Of a DNA stretch of 34,055 nucleotides, positions 15,697-23,282 are shown piece by piece (position 1 is the first letter of the stretch; each line of letters opens with the position of its first letter). The notes under the pieces were generated by a model, which was not told the DNA's origin, did not search any database, and saw nothing but the letters and a program-made list of their open reading frames with translations. Origin of the DNA: JANWZL01 sp037445185 (GTDB lineage: Bacteria; Pseudomonadota; Gammaproteobacteria; Burkholderiales; Thiobacillaceae); assembly GCA_037445185.1 (NCBI GenBank), contig JBBIKZ010000013.1:1-34055 (forward strand), in the 5' to 3' direction. The position numbers and the translations under genes were made by a program.

Positions 15697-15711
15697 GAGG
15701 TTTCCAACCTC
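15697..15711. promoter_or_regulatory. Inverted repeat, candidate antitoxin operator
   Basis: GAGGTT (15697-15702), TCC, AACCTC (15706-15711): perfect 6-bp arms lying just upstream of the TTGACA box and overlapping the mrp stop codon. Ribbon-helix-helix antitoxins bind short inverted repeats at their own promoters, so this is a plausible operator. Confidence 0.45.
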
Positions 15712-16798
15712 AGGTGTTCTGGATGACGATGTTGGGAAACTTGGACGAGTGGTCCACTGCCAGGTCGCCCACCTTGACCGCCACCCGCCGCGCGATCTGC
15801 CGATAGATCTGGGCGATGCGGCTGTCGGGCTCGGCCACCACGGTCGGTTTGCCGGAGTCGGTCTCCTCCCGGATGCGGATGTCCAGGGGCAGACCGCCCA
15901 GGAACTCCACGCCGTAGTCCTTGCACATGCGCTCGCCGCCGCCCTCGCCGAAGATCCGCTCTTCGTGTCCGCACTTGGAGCAGATGTGGAGGGACATGTT
16001 CTCGACGATGCCCAGGATGGGCACCCCCACCTTCTCGAACATCTTGAGCCCCTTGCGCGCGTCGATGAGCGCGATGTCCTGCGGCGTGGTGACGATCACG
16101 GCGCCGGTCACCGGTACGCGCTGGGCGAGCGTGAGCTGGATGTCGCCGGTACCGGGCGGCAGGTCCACCACCAGGTAGTCGAGGTCTTTCCACTTGGTGT
16201 TGTTCAGGAGCTGCTCCAGGGCCTGGGTGACCATGGGGCCGCGCCAGACCATGGGGGTCTCCACGTCGATGAGGAAGCCGATGGACATCGCCTGCAGCCC
16301 ATGCCCCAGCATCGGTTCGAGGGACTGGCCGTCCTCCGATTCGGGCCGACCGTGGATGCCCAGCATGGTGGGCTGCGAGGGGCCGTAGATGTCGGCGTCC
16401 AGCATCCCCACCCGGGCGCCCTCCGCGGCAAGCGCCAGGGCCAGGTTGACGGCGGTGGTGGATTTGCCCACCCCGCCCTTGCCCGAGGCCACCGCGATGA
16501 TGTTCTTCACGCCGGGGATCAGCTTCACGCCACGCTGCACGCTGTGCGCGACGATCTTCCAGCTCACGTTGGCCTCGGCGGCCTCCACGCCGGGAAGACT
16601 GCGCAGCTTGTCCTCGATCATCTGTTTGATGCCGGCCATGACCATCTTCGCCGGGTAGGGCAGGACCACGTCGACCGTGACCTTGCCGCCATCGATGCGG
16701 ATGTTGCGGGCGGACTTGGTGGAGACGAAATCCTTCAGGGTATTGGGATCGATCAGCTCCTTGAGAGCCGTCTGCACTTGCAATTCGGAAACCGACAT
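15710..16798 (-). CDS. apbC: Iron-sulfur cluster carrier protein ApbC/Mrp
   Basis: A 362-aa P-loop ATPase that carries and delivers [4Fe-4S] clusters to apoproteins. An N-terminal MIP18-like domain (about 7-80) precedes the deviant Walker A GKGGVGKST at 106-114; DADIYGPSQPTMLG follows at 134-147. The cluster-bridging CxxC is Cys273-Cys276 (HICSKCGH). The ATG at 16798 has GAGG upstream. It is followed by the toxin-antitoxin pair and dcd in the same direction, and preceded by a long structured leader. Confidence 0.96.
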   Translation of the reverse strand: MSVSELQVQTALKELIDPNTLKDFVSTKSARNIRIDGGKVTVDVVLPYPAKMVMAGIKQMIEDKLRSLPGVEAAEANVSWKIVAHSVQRGVKLIPGVKNIIAVASGKGGVGKSTTAVNLALALAAEGARVGMLDADIYGPSQPTMLGIHGRPESEDGQSLEPMLGHGLQAMSIGFLIDVETPMVWRGPMVTQALEQLLNNTKWKDLDYLVVDLPPGTGDIQLTLAQRVPVTGAVIVTTPQDIALIDARKGLKMFEKVGVPILGIVENMSLHICSKCGHEERIFGEGGGERMCKDYGVEFLGGLPLDIRIREETDSGKPTVVAEPDSRIAQIYRQIARRVAVKVGDLAVDHSSKFPNIVIQNT

Positions 16799-16862
16799 GG
16801 TCAGACCTCAAAGGTTGGTGAATGAACGGATGCTGCCGCATGCGATGGCGCACTGGCACCTG

Positions 16863-16892
16863 CCGGGGGGAGATGGAGACTGAGGCCCCCGG
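16863..16892 (-). promoter_or_regulatory. Second hairpin of the mrp leader
   Basis: CCGGGGG and CCCCCGG arms (16892-16886 and 16869-16863) around a 16-base loop, about 65 bases before the mrp start. Confidence 0.4.
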
Positions 16893-16925
16893 TTTCAAGC
16901 CAGATCGTCCATGACGCTGCATGCC

Positions 16926-16954
16926 AGCCTGCCGTCCCCTGGGGTCGGCAGGCT
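16926..16954 (-). promoter_or_regulatory. 5'-terminal hairpin of the mrp leader
   Basis: AGCCTGCCG (16926-16934) and CGGCAGGCT (16946-16954) form a 9-bp perfect stem continued by CCCC/GGGG. On the minus strand it lies only a few bases after the predicted transcript start, so the mrp message would begin with a stable hairpin. On the plus strand it is followed by a T-rich stretch, so a terminator for plus-strand transcripts cannot be excluded. Confidence 0.55.
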
Positions 16955-16964
16955 ATTGTTGACT

Positions 16965-16994
16965 ATTTTACTCGGATTATGGGTCGGGTGCCAA
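16965..16994 (-). promoter_or_regulatory. Promoter of mrp
   Basis: TTGGCA (16994-16989), an 18-bp spacer and TAAAAT (16970-16965). A second possible pair, TTGAGA and CATAAT with an 18-bp spacer, lies partly upstream. Predicted start near 16958 gives a leader of about 160 bases. Confidence 0.6.
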
Positions 16995-17012
16995 GCCCGT
17001 CTCAACGCGCGA

Positions 17013-17735
17013 TCACTTGCAGACGTCGAGCTTGCCGTCTTTCCAGCACAGCTTACGTTTGTTCGCGGTGCCCTTTGGCGCGGGCTTGGCAGCGGCCGGA
17101 CGGGTTGCGGCCGGTTTGGGCTTGACCGAAGTCGCTGCACTGGGGGAAGCGCCTTCCCTCGCGGGCGCCTCCTTCCCCACGACCGGTGACGGCTCGGCGG
17201 CCAGCGATGTCTCGGCCGCCGGCACGGGCGCCTGCGGCAGGGGGCTCTGTTCCCCAGAGGGGCGGGGCGTCTCGTGCCCGGGCGGCGGCGCCTCCCCACG
17301 CATGGCCGGCGCGGCCTCGGTTGCCTGGGCCGGGGCCGGCTGGACCGCTGCCACGGCCGGCTCCGTTGCCGGCAGCCCCGCCGGCGGCTGGGCTGCGGCA
17401 GGGAAGGGCGACGTAGCCGGGGTGGGCGGCGCGGCAGGCGGCTGGACGGGCAGCCAGATCACGAAGGGATAGGAAGGGGCTTGCGGTGATTGAGCCTGTG
17501 GCGGCTGCCCCGGCGTCGTGGCCGGATGGCCCGGCGGCACCGGCCAAAGGAATGGGAAGAAGGGAACGACGTAGTAGGGGCGCAGGACGGGCAGGCTGCC
17601 GGCCTGCCCGGGCAGGGGGGCGGATGCCTGGGCGGCGGATCCAGCGGCGGACGGTTGCGGGCCGCCCGCGCTGACCGTGGCACAGAGCAGGAGGCCGCTC
17701 AAGGCCACGATCAGACTGGGCGCGTTGCGTTTCAT
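17013..17735 (-). CDS. Secreted Pro/Ala-rich protein of unknown function
   Basis: A 240-aa low-complexity protein. The signal peptide is clear (MKRNAPSLIVALSG, then LLLCATVSAGG). An aromatic/Pro patch follows (RPYYVVPFFPFLWPVPPGHP), then about 130 residues dominated by Pro, Ala, Gln and Glu, and a basic tail ending CWKDGKLDVCK with two cysteines. The composition suggests an extended periplasmic or cell-envelope linker. I chose ATG 17735, which places the signal peptide first, over an upstream TTG. It is the last gene after the CBS-domain and 121-aa genes. No family is recognised. Confidence 0.7.
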   Translation of the reverse strand: MKRNAPSLIVALSGLLLCATVSAGGPQPSAAGSAAQASAPLPGQAGSLPVLRPYYVVPFFPFLWPVPPGHPATTPGQPPQAQSPQAPSYPFVIWLPVQPPAAPPTPATSPFPAAAQPPAGLPATEPAVAAVQPAPAQATEAAPAMRGEAPPPGHETPRPSGEQSPLPQAPVPAAETSLAAEPSPVVGKEAPAREGASPSAATSVKPKPAATRPAAAKPAPKGTANKRKLCWKDGKLDVCK

Positions 17736-17829
17736 CGATGGCAAACTCTTGGCCAGCGGTCCGTAGCAGGACCGGATCAACCCCGCCAGCCCGCGGGGGA
17801 TGCGGCGCGGCAGGTCGGCGGGCGACGTT

Positions 17830-18195
17830 TCATCTGACGGCCTCCGGACTGTGGGCGATCAGTCGCAGCATGGGGACCCTGGCACGCAGCAGGCAGACCA
17901 CCCGACTCATCAAACCGGGCTGGCAGCGCAGGGACACCCATAGCACGTTGATGTTGAGGTTGAAATCGGCGAACACGACGTCGTCGCCGAAGCCTTCCAG
18001 CACGCCACGCACGAGGAGGGGCACACCCTCACGGTCCGCGGCCGGGCGCCTGTTCAGCCCGGGCGCCAGCATCATGAAATCGGCATAGGCGCGGCCGGTC
18101 TCGTCGCGTTTGGGCACCACCTTCCACAGCGGCTCGCCCGCCACCCAGGCGGTGGAGCCGGTCAAGCCGTGGTCCTTGCGCGCCGTCAGTTTCAC
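17830..18195 (-). CDS. Conserved-looking hypothetical protein, 121 aa
   Basis: Function not recognised. A 121-aa soluble protein with GTG start one base after the CBS gene stop, so probably co-translated with it. The C-terminal half (strand ADFNLNINVLWVSL, helix LMSRVVCLLRARV, strand MLRLIA) looks like a strand-helix-strand, ACT- or ferredoxin-like fold; this is only a visual impression. The pairing with a CBS-domain protein suggests a ligand-sensing or regulatory role. Confidence 0.7.
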   Translation of the reverse strand: MKLTARKDHGLTGSTAWVAGEPLWKVVPKRDETGRAYADFMMLAPGLNRRPAADREGVPLLVRGVLEGFGDDVVFADFNLNINVLWVSLRCQPGLMSRVVCLLRARVPMLRLIAHSPEAVR

Positions 18196-18196
18196 G

Positions 18197-18790
18197 CTAT
18201 TTGTTCAAGGCCGCCCCGATATCGGCGAAGGTCCTGGCGATGGACAGGGTGTGGATGGGCATGCCCAACTGTTTGCTGATCTGCGAGGCGGATAGCAGCC
18301 CGCGCAGGGTCTGGCTGCGGTCGGGGTGTCGGTCGGCCACCAGGGCATGCTGCCGCCCCTGGGCCTTGAGCGTGGCGACCACGTCGCCGACCACGGCGGT
18401 CTTCAGGTCGTCGACGCAGATCACCTCGAGCCGCTCGCGCGGCGTCATGATGTCCTTCACCAGCACGTCCGAGTGGCGGATGCCCTGGGTCTGGATCACC
18501 TGCATCGGCTTCTCGCTGGTCAGGTCGGTGGCGGTGATCAACCCCATGATGAGGTTATGTTCGTCGACCACGAGCAGCATGCGCACACCGTGATGGATCA
18601 TGCGGACGCGGGCGGTCTCGATCTTCTCCAGGGGCGAGATGGTGTAGGCGGTCACCTTGGTGAAATCCGTCATCACCTCCAGCGCCGGCGTATCCAGCGT
18701 GATGCGTTCCGGCACCTCCTGTTTGGGCGTGAGAAAGGTCGCCCCCTTTTGCAGGGGCATGACCGGCAGGATCTTGTAGTCGCTCATCAC
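18197..18790 (-). CDS. CBS-domain protein
   Basis: A 197-aa protein consisting mainly of two CBS motifs, at about residues 45-110 (ending LLVVDEHNLIMGLITATDL) and about 125-190 (DIMTPRERLEVI to LRGLLSASQI). CBS pairs bind adenosine nucleotides and act as energy sensors. No catalytic or transport domain is attached. The ATG follows GAGG. It lies 27 bases after rppH and one base before the 121-aa gene, in the same direction. Confidence 0.88.
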   Translation of the reverse strand: MMSDYKILPVMPLQKGATFLTPKQEVPERITLDTPALEVMTDFTKVTAYTISPLEKIETARVRMIHHGVRMLLVVDEHNLIMGLITATDLTSEKPMQVIQTQGIRHSDVLVKDIMTPRERLEVICVDDLKTAVVGDVVATLKAQGRQHALVADRHPDRSQTLRGLLSASQISKQLGMPIHTLSIARTFADIGAALNK

Positions 18791-18817
18791 GCTCGCCTCA
18801 TTGCCGCCGCCCTCCGG

Positions 18818-19354
18818 TCAGGGCCGCCCCGCGTGCATGCGGGCGGGATGGAGGTAAGGGTGCCGTATCCGGGGCGGGTGCACGGCCGGCAGGTACTTCT
18901 CCAGTTCCTCCAGCGCCGAGCGGTAGACCTCACGCTTGAAGTCCACCACCGCTTGCACGGGGTCCCAGTAGGTGCTCCAACGCCAGGCATCGAACTCGGG
19001 ATGATCGGTGGCGCGCAGGCAGACATCGCAGTCCCGCCCAACGAGCCGCAACAGGTACCAGATCTGCTTCTGTCCACGGTAGTGACTGCGCCACTCCTTG
19101 CGCACCCACTCCCTGGGGACCTCGTAGCGCAACCAGTTGCGTGTCCGCCCGAGTATGCGCACGTGTTCCGGCTTGAGGCCAACCTCCTCGCGCAGCTCGC
19201 GGAACATGGCCGCCTCCGGGCTCTCCCCGGGCTTGATGCCGCCCTGGGGGAACTGCCAGGCATCTTGCCGCACGCGCTTACCCCAGAACACCTCGTTGCG
19301 TGCGTTGCACAGCACGATCCCAACGTTCGGCCGGTAACCGTCTTTGTCGATCAT
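18818..19354 (-). CDS. rppH: RNA pyrophosphohydrolase
   Basis: RppH (178 aa) removes pyrophosphate from 5'-triphosphate RNA and starts 5'-end-dependent decay. The Nudix box runs from GGIKPGE at residues 38-44 to RELREEVGL at 52-60. The N terminus MIDKDGYRPNVGIVL and QDAWQFPQGG are family hallmarks. The open frame extends to 19414 but homology begins at ATG 19354. A weak promoter-like pair (TTGCAA and GACAAT) lies upstream. CBS-domain and hypothetical genes follow. Confidence 0.95.
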   Translation of the reverse strand: MIDKDGYRPNVGIVLCNARNEVFWGKRVRQDAWQFPQGGIKPGESPEAAMFRELREEVGLKPEHVRILGRTRNWLRYEVPREWVRKEWRSHYRGQKQIWYLLRLVGRDCDVCLRATDHPEFDAWRWSTYWDPVQAVVDFKREVYRSALEELEKYLPAVHPPRIRHPYLHPARMHAGRP

Positions 19355-19444
19355 GGCCGTCCTCGAATGTTGCAAATATGAGTCGCATTGTCCCACCCTT
19401 CGCGGCCCTTGCAAAGACGCCCGGCCCGAGGCGCCAGTCGCGGC

Positions 19445-20233
19445 TCAGGACCGCCCGAGGACAAAGCCGGATGCCGTGCAGGGGTTGCAGCTGCGCATGC
19501 GATCGAGGAAGCGGGGGAATTCCAGACCCAGGTCGCGCTCGAGGCGCTCCGCCCGCCCGCGCAGGAGGATGAAATCGAGATCGGGCAGCGGCGGCTTGAA
19601 ACAGAACACCACCACGTTGCCCATCTGCTCCGCGGGCAGCCGGAGCAGGCGTCCGGCAAAGGCATCCTCCAGACGCCGCCAATAGGTCTCGAAGCGCCGG
19701 TCCGACCCCCATAGATTGTAGACGGCCACCCCCCCGGGCCGCAGGGCCGCAAGGCAGGCACGATAGAAGTCCGGCGAGGTCAGGTCCTCGACGATGCGCT
19801 CGGCGTCATAGCCGTCGACCATCAGCACGTCCAACGCCTCGCGCTGCGCCCGGACATACGCGGCGCCGTCGGCGACGCGCACGCTCAAGCGCTCGTCATC
19901 GGCGGGCAGGCTGAAATAGGCGCGGGCGGCAGCCGCCACCTCCGGATTGATCTCCAGGGCGGTCAGACGGACCGAGCCCAGATGCCGATGGATGAACTTG
20001 GCGATCGAGCCACCGCCCAGGCCGATCAGGGCCACGTCGCGGACGGCGGGATGGAACAGCGTGAAGGCCATCATCGCCCGGGTGTATTCCAGTTCGAGTT
20101 GGAACGGGGCGCGGATGCGCATGGCGCTTTGCACCGCCGGCCCACCCAGATGCAGGAGGCGCACCCCGTCGCGCTCGCTGATCTGCACCGGCGGGACGGC
20201 ACGCTCCCGCCCCAGTCTGGAGAGAAACCGCAT
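19445..20233 (-). CDS. Spermidine synthase-like (aminopropyltransferase fold) protein
   Basis: A 262-aa SAM-binding-fold protein related to polyamine aminopropyltransferases. The nucleotide-binding loop VALIGLGGGSIAKF is at about 68-81, ALEINPEV gives the acidic end of the second strand, and the catalytic-Asp region appears as VLMVDGYDAE near 136-145. It may use decarboxylated SAM or be a divergent methyltransferase; many such spermidine synthase-like proteins have no shown polyamine activity. It diverges from proS with only 37 bases between. Confidence 0.8.
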   Translation of the reverse strand: MRFLSRLGRERAVPPVQISERDGVRLLHLGGPAVQSAMRIRAPFQLELEYTRAMMAFTLFHPAVRDVALIGLGGGSIAKFIHRHLGSVRLTALEINPEVAAAARAYFSLPADDERLSVRVADGAAYVRAQREALDVLMVDGYDAERIVEDLTSPDFYRACLAALRPGGVAVYNLWGSDRRFETYWRRLEDAFAGRLLRLPAEQMGNVVVFCFKPPLPDLDFILLRGRAERLERDLGLEFPRFLDRMRSCNPCTASGFVLGRS

Positions 20234-20270
20234 TTGCTAAGATATCGGTTTTGGGAAACAGGCCGCCATT

Positions 20271-21986
20271 ATGCGCATTTCACGGTTTTTCCTCTCCACC
20301 AGCAAGGAGGCCCCGGCCGAGGCCGAACTCGTGAGCCACCGGCTGATGCTGCGCGCCGGCCTCATTCGCCGGCTCGGCTCGGGTCTCTACACCTGGATGC
20401 CGTTGGGCTTGAGGGTGCTGCGCAAGGTGGAGGCCATCGTGCGCGAGGAGATGGACCGCGCCGGCGCGGTGGAACTGCTCATGCCCGCCGTCATCCCCGC
20501 GGAGCTATGGCAGGAGACGGGGCGCTGGGGGGTGTTCGGGCCGCAGCTGCTCAAGATCAAGGACCGACACCAACGCGACTTCCTCTTCGGACCGACGCAC
20601 GAGGAGGTGATCACCGACATCGCCCGCCGCGAGATCCGCTCCTACCGCCAGCTGCCGGTGAACTTCTATCAGATCCAGACCAAGTTCCGCGACGAGACCC
20701 GGCCGCGCTTCGGGGTGATGCGCGCGCGCGAGTTCATCATGAAGGATGCCTATTCCTTCCATGTCGACGAGGCGAGCCTGGATGAGACCTACCGGGTCAT
20801 GCACGCGACCTACGCGCGCATCTTCACCCGACTGGGGCTCAAATTCCGCGCCGTGGCGGCCGACACCGGGGCGATCGGGGGCAGCGGCTCGCACGAGTTC
20901 CACGTCCTGGCCGACAGCGGCGAGGACGCCATCGCCTTCTGCCCAGACTCCGACTATGCCGCCAATGTGGAACTGGCCGAGGCCCTGTCGCCCGACACGC
21001 CCAGGCCCGCCCCCACCCTTGCGCTGCAGAAGGTGCCCACGCCGGGCCAACACACCATCGAGGAGGTCTGCGCCTACCTCAAGGTACAGCCCGAGCGGGT
21101 GGTCAAGACCCTGATCGTGCGCGGCGAGGAGGGTCTCATGGCGCTGCTGCTGCGGGGCGACCATGCACTCAACGAGGTCAAGGCCGCCAAGCTGCCCGGC
21201 GTGAAGCGCCCGCTGGAATTCGCCAGCGATGCCGAAATCCGCGCGTCTGTGGGCTGCGGGGTGGGCTCCATCGGCCCCGTCGGGCTCAAAATCCCCGTCT
21301 GGGCCGACCGTTCGGTCGCCGTCATGGCCGATTTCGTCTGCGGCGCCAACGACGACGGCTACCACCTCACCGGCGTGAATTTCCACCGTGACCTGCCGGA
21401 ACCGGCGGTGGCCGACCTGCGCAATGCCGTCGCCGGCGACCCCTCGCCGGACGGCAAGGGACGGCTGGAGATTTGCCGCGGCATCGAGGTGGGGCACATC
21501 TTCAAGCTCGGCACCAAGTATTCCGAGGTCATGAATGCCCAATTCCTCGACGAGCAGGGCAAGAGCCGGGTGGCGGTGATGGGCTGCTACGGCATCGGCG
21601 TCTCGCGCATCGTCGGCGCCGCCATCGAGCAGGGTTTCGACGACCGCGGCATCGTCTTCCCGCAGGCCATCGCACCGTTCGAGCTGGCCATCGTGCCGCT
21701 CGGCTACCGGCGCAATCAAGTTGTCCGCGAAGCCGCCGATAATCTCTACGAGGCCATGCTTGCCGCCGGTATCGACGTCGTGCTGGACGACCGAGATGAG
21801 CGCCCCGGCGTGATGTTCGCCGACATGGAGTTGATCGGCGTGCCGCACCGGCTGGTGGTGAGCGAACGCGGTCTGAAGGAAGGCCAGGTGGAATACCAGG
21901 CCCGCACCGAGACCGTTGGCACACGGATTGCATCGGCGGAAGCGGTACCCTACGTCGTGGAGCGTGTGAAGTCATGTCGCACCTGA
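20271..21986 (+). CDS. proS: Prolyl-tRNA synthetase
   Basis: ProRS (571 aa), bacterial type with an editing domain. The class II catalytic core contains motif 1 (about 60-85), motif 2 (YQIQTKFRDETRPRFGVMR at 134-152) and motif 3 (GCYGIGVSR at about 440-448). The inserted YbaK-like editing domain spans about 240-380 and includes KTLIVRGEEGLMALLLRGDH. It charges tRNA-Pro, one copy of which lies at 23118-23194. Its last 13 bases overlap the lytic transglycosylase gene. Confidence 0.97.
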   Translation: MRISRFFLSTSKEAPAEAELVSHRLMLRAGLIRRLGSGLYTWMPLGLRVLRKVEAIVREEMDRAGAVELLMPAVIPAELWQETGRWGVFGPQLLKIKDRHQRDFLFGPTHEEVITDIARREIRSYRQLPVNFYQIQTKFRDETRPRFGVMRAREFIMKDAYSFHVDEASLDETYRVMHATYARIFTRLGLKFRAVAADTGAIGGSGSHEFHVLADSGEDAIAFCPDSDYAANVELAEALSPDTPRPAPTLALQKVPTPGQHTIEEVCAYLKVQPERVVKTLIVRGEEGLMALLLRGDHALNEVKAAKLPGVKRPLEFASDAEIRASVGCGVGSIGPVGLKIPVWADRSVAVMADFVCGANDDGYHLTGVNFHRDLPEPAVADLRNAVAGDPSPDGKGRLEICRGIEVGHIFKLGTKYSEVMNAQFLDEQGKSRVAVMGCYGIGVSRIVGAAIEQGFDDRGIVFPQAIAPFELAIVPLGYRRNQVVREAADNLYEAMLAAGIDVVLDDRDERPGVMFADMELIGVPHRLVVSERGLKEGQVEYQARTETVGTRIASAEAVPYVVERVKSCRT

Positions 21987-22615
21987 AGCACCTGATCTGG
22001 ATCTTTGCCTTGGCCGCCGGCACGGCCTGGGGCGGGGCGCAGCGCTACGAGCCGCTGTCCGCCAGCGTCAAGGCCCAGCTTTCCAAGGCGGTGGCCGACA
22101 CCGCCCGCGATCGCGCCGCCTTCTCCGAAGACCCCTACGTCAAGGTCTGGCTGGCCGAGATGTCCAGACGGCTGGAACCCTATATCCCCGACCCGGACTT
22201 CCGCGCGGATTTCCTCAACACCGTCCACTACGAAGCCACCCGTGCCGGCCTCGACCCCGAGCTGGTGCTGGGGCTGATCGAGGTGGAAAGCGGCTTTCGC
22301 AAGTACGCCGTCTCCTCCGCCTCCGCCATGGGCTTCATGCAGGTCATGCCGTTCTGGGTCGACGTGATCGGCACGCGCGAACACAACCTCTTTCACCTGC
22401 GCACCAATCTGCGCTACGGCTGCACCATCCTGCGCCACTACCTGGACATCGAACGCGGCGACCTGTTCCGGGCCCTGGGTCGCTACAACGGCAGTCTGGG
22501 CAAGGCCGAATATCCCACCCTGGTCTACAACGCCTGGCGCAAGCGCTGGACCTACGGCATCACCCCGGTGGGGCTCAAGGGCAGCAAGGCCCGTGCGGTC
22601 AGGAAGGGCACCTGA
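21974..22615 (+). CDS. Lytic transglycosylase, SLT domain
   Basis: A 213-aa lysozyme-like protein that cleaves peptidoglycan with formation of 1,6-anhydro ends. A signal peptide (residues 1-20, ending GTAWG) targets the periplasm. The SLT core has GLIEVESGFRKYA with catalytic Glu105, then SSASAMGFMQVMPFW, and YNGSLG later, the usual catalytic-domain order. It overlaps proS by 13 bases. Confidence 0.92.
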   Translation: MSHLKHLIWIFALAAGTAWGGAQRYEPLSASVKAQLSKAVADTARDRAAFSEDPYVKVWLAEMSRRLEPYIPDPDFRADFLNTVHYEATRAGLDPELVLGLIEVESGFRKYAVSSASAMGFMQVMPFWVDVIGTREHNLFHLRTNLRYGCTILRHYLDIERGDLFRALGRYNGSLGKAEYPTLVYNAWRKRWTYGITPVGLKGSKARAVRKGT

Positions 22616-22650
22616 ATGTGCCTACGCCTCCATAGAGGAAGGAAACGCCC

Positions 22651-22842
22651 ATGGACATAGCGAGCACTGCCGCCTCGGTCGCCGCCATGCAGCAATCGCG
22701 GCAGGCGGCCCATCTCCAGATGGCCCTGCTGAAGAGACAGGTCGAAACCCAGACCGAGGGCCTGCTGAAGATTTTGGAGACCGCAGCCCAGCCAAGCGGC
22801 AATCCGCCGCATCTGGGCAATCTCATCGACACCACCGCCTGA
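22651..22842 (+). CDS. YjfB-like putative motility protein
   Basis: A 63-aa protein resembling the YjfB family of small proteins linked to motility. It starts MDIASTAASVAAMQQSRQ, has an amphipathic helix (QMALLKRQVETQTEGLLKIL) and ends in a Pro/Gly-rich tail. AGGAAGG precedes the start. No other motility gene lies in this window, so the functional link is only from the family. A GGTCCG/CGGACC hairpin without a T-run follows at 22843-22857. Confidence 0.75.
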   Translation: MDIASTAASVAAMQQSRQAAHLQMALLKRQVETQTEGLLKILETAAQPSGNPPHLGNLIDTTA

Positions 22843-22914
22843 GGTCCGTCCCGGACCGGGTGGTGCGGCTTGGCGCTTGAGGGCCGGTGACGACCGCAGG
22901 ACCCGAGCGTAGTT

Positions 22915-22991
22915 TGGGGCGACGGATGGGGATCGAACCCACGACACCTGGAGCCACAATCCAGTGCTCTACCAACTGAGCTACCGCCGCC
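22915..22991 (-). tRNA. tRNA-His (GTG)
   Basis: A 77-nt cloverleaf on the minus strand. Acceptor GCGGCGG pairs with CCGTCGC; the extra G-1 pairs with the C73 discriminator, the hallmark of tRNA-His. The anticodon loop carries GTG, the T-loop is TTCGATC, and CCA is encoded. Last gene of the Pro-Arg-His tRNA operon. Confidence 0.97.
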
Positions 22992-23000
22992 ACTGATTCA

Positions 23001-23077
23001 TGGCCTGCCCGACAGGGATCGAACCTGTAACCCCCAGCTTAGAAGGCTGGTGCTCTATCCGATTGAGCTACGGGCAG
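23001..23077 (-). tRNA. tRNA-Arg (TCT)
   Basis: A 77-nt cloverleaf. Acceptor CTGCCCG pairs with CGGGCAG, discriminator G, CCA encoded; anticodon stem CCAGC/GCTGG with loop CTTCTAA reading AGA codons. Nine bases separate it from tRNA-His. Confidence 0.97.
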
Positions 23078-23117
23078 TTCTCCCGCGAGCAGTGAAGCCT
23101 GGTAGTACGCTTGAGCT

Positions 23118-23194
<77 letters not shown>

Positions 23195-23204
23195 AAGGAC
23201 GCGA

Positions 23205-23233
23205 ACTATACCGCTGCGGGGCGGTGAAATCAA
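23205..23233 (-). promoter_or_regulatory. Promoter of the tRNA operon
   Basis: TTGATT (23233-23228), a 17-bp spacer and TATAGT (23210-23205), followed by a GC-rich discriminator (TCGCGTCC), the pattern of stringently controlled stable-RNA promoters. It diverges from folD, whose candidate -10 is TAAAAT at 23246-23251. Confidence 0.85.
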
Positions 23234-23282
23234 TGCGCGCTCGGGTAAAATTCGGCATTGCCCCTGCACGAACGCCCCCACC

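Noticed and set aside
22843..22857. GGTCCG-tcc-CGGACC hairpin as terminator of the YjfB-like gene or the tRNA operon
   Set aside because: Short stem, three-base loop and no T-run on either strand.
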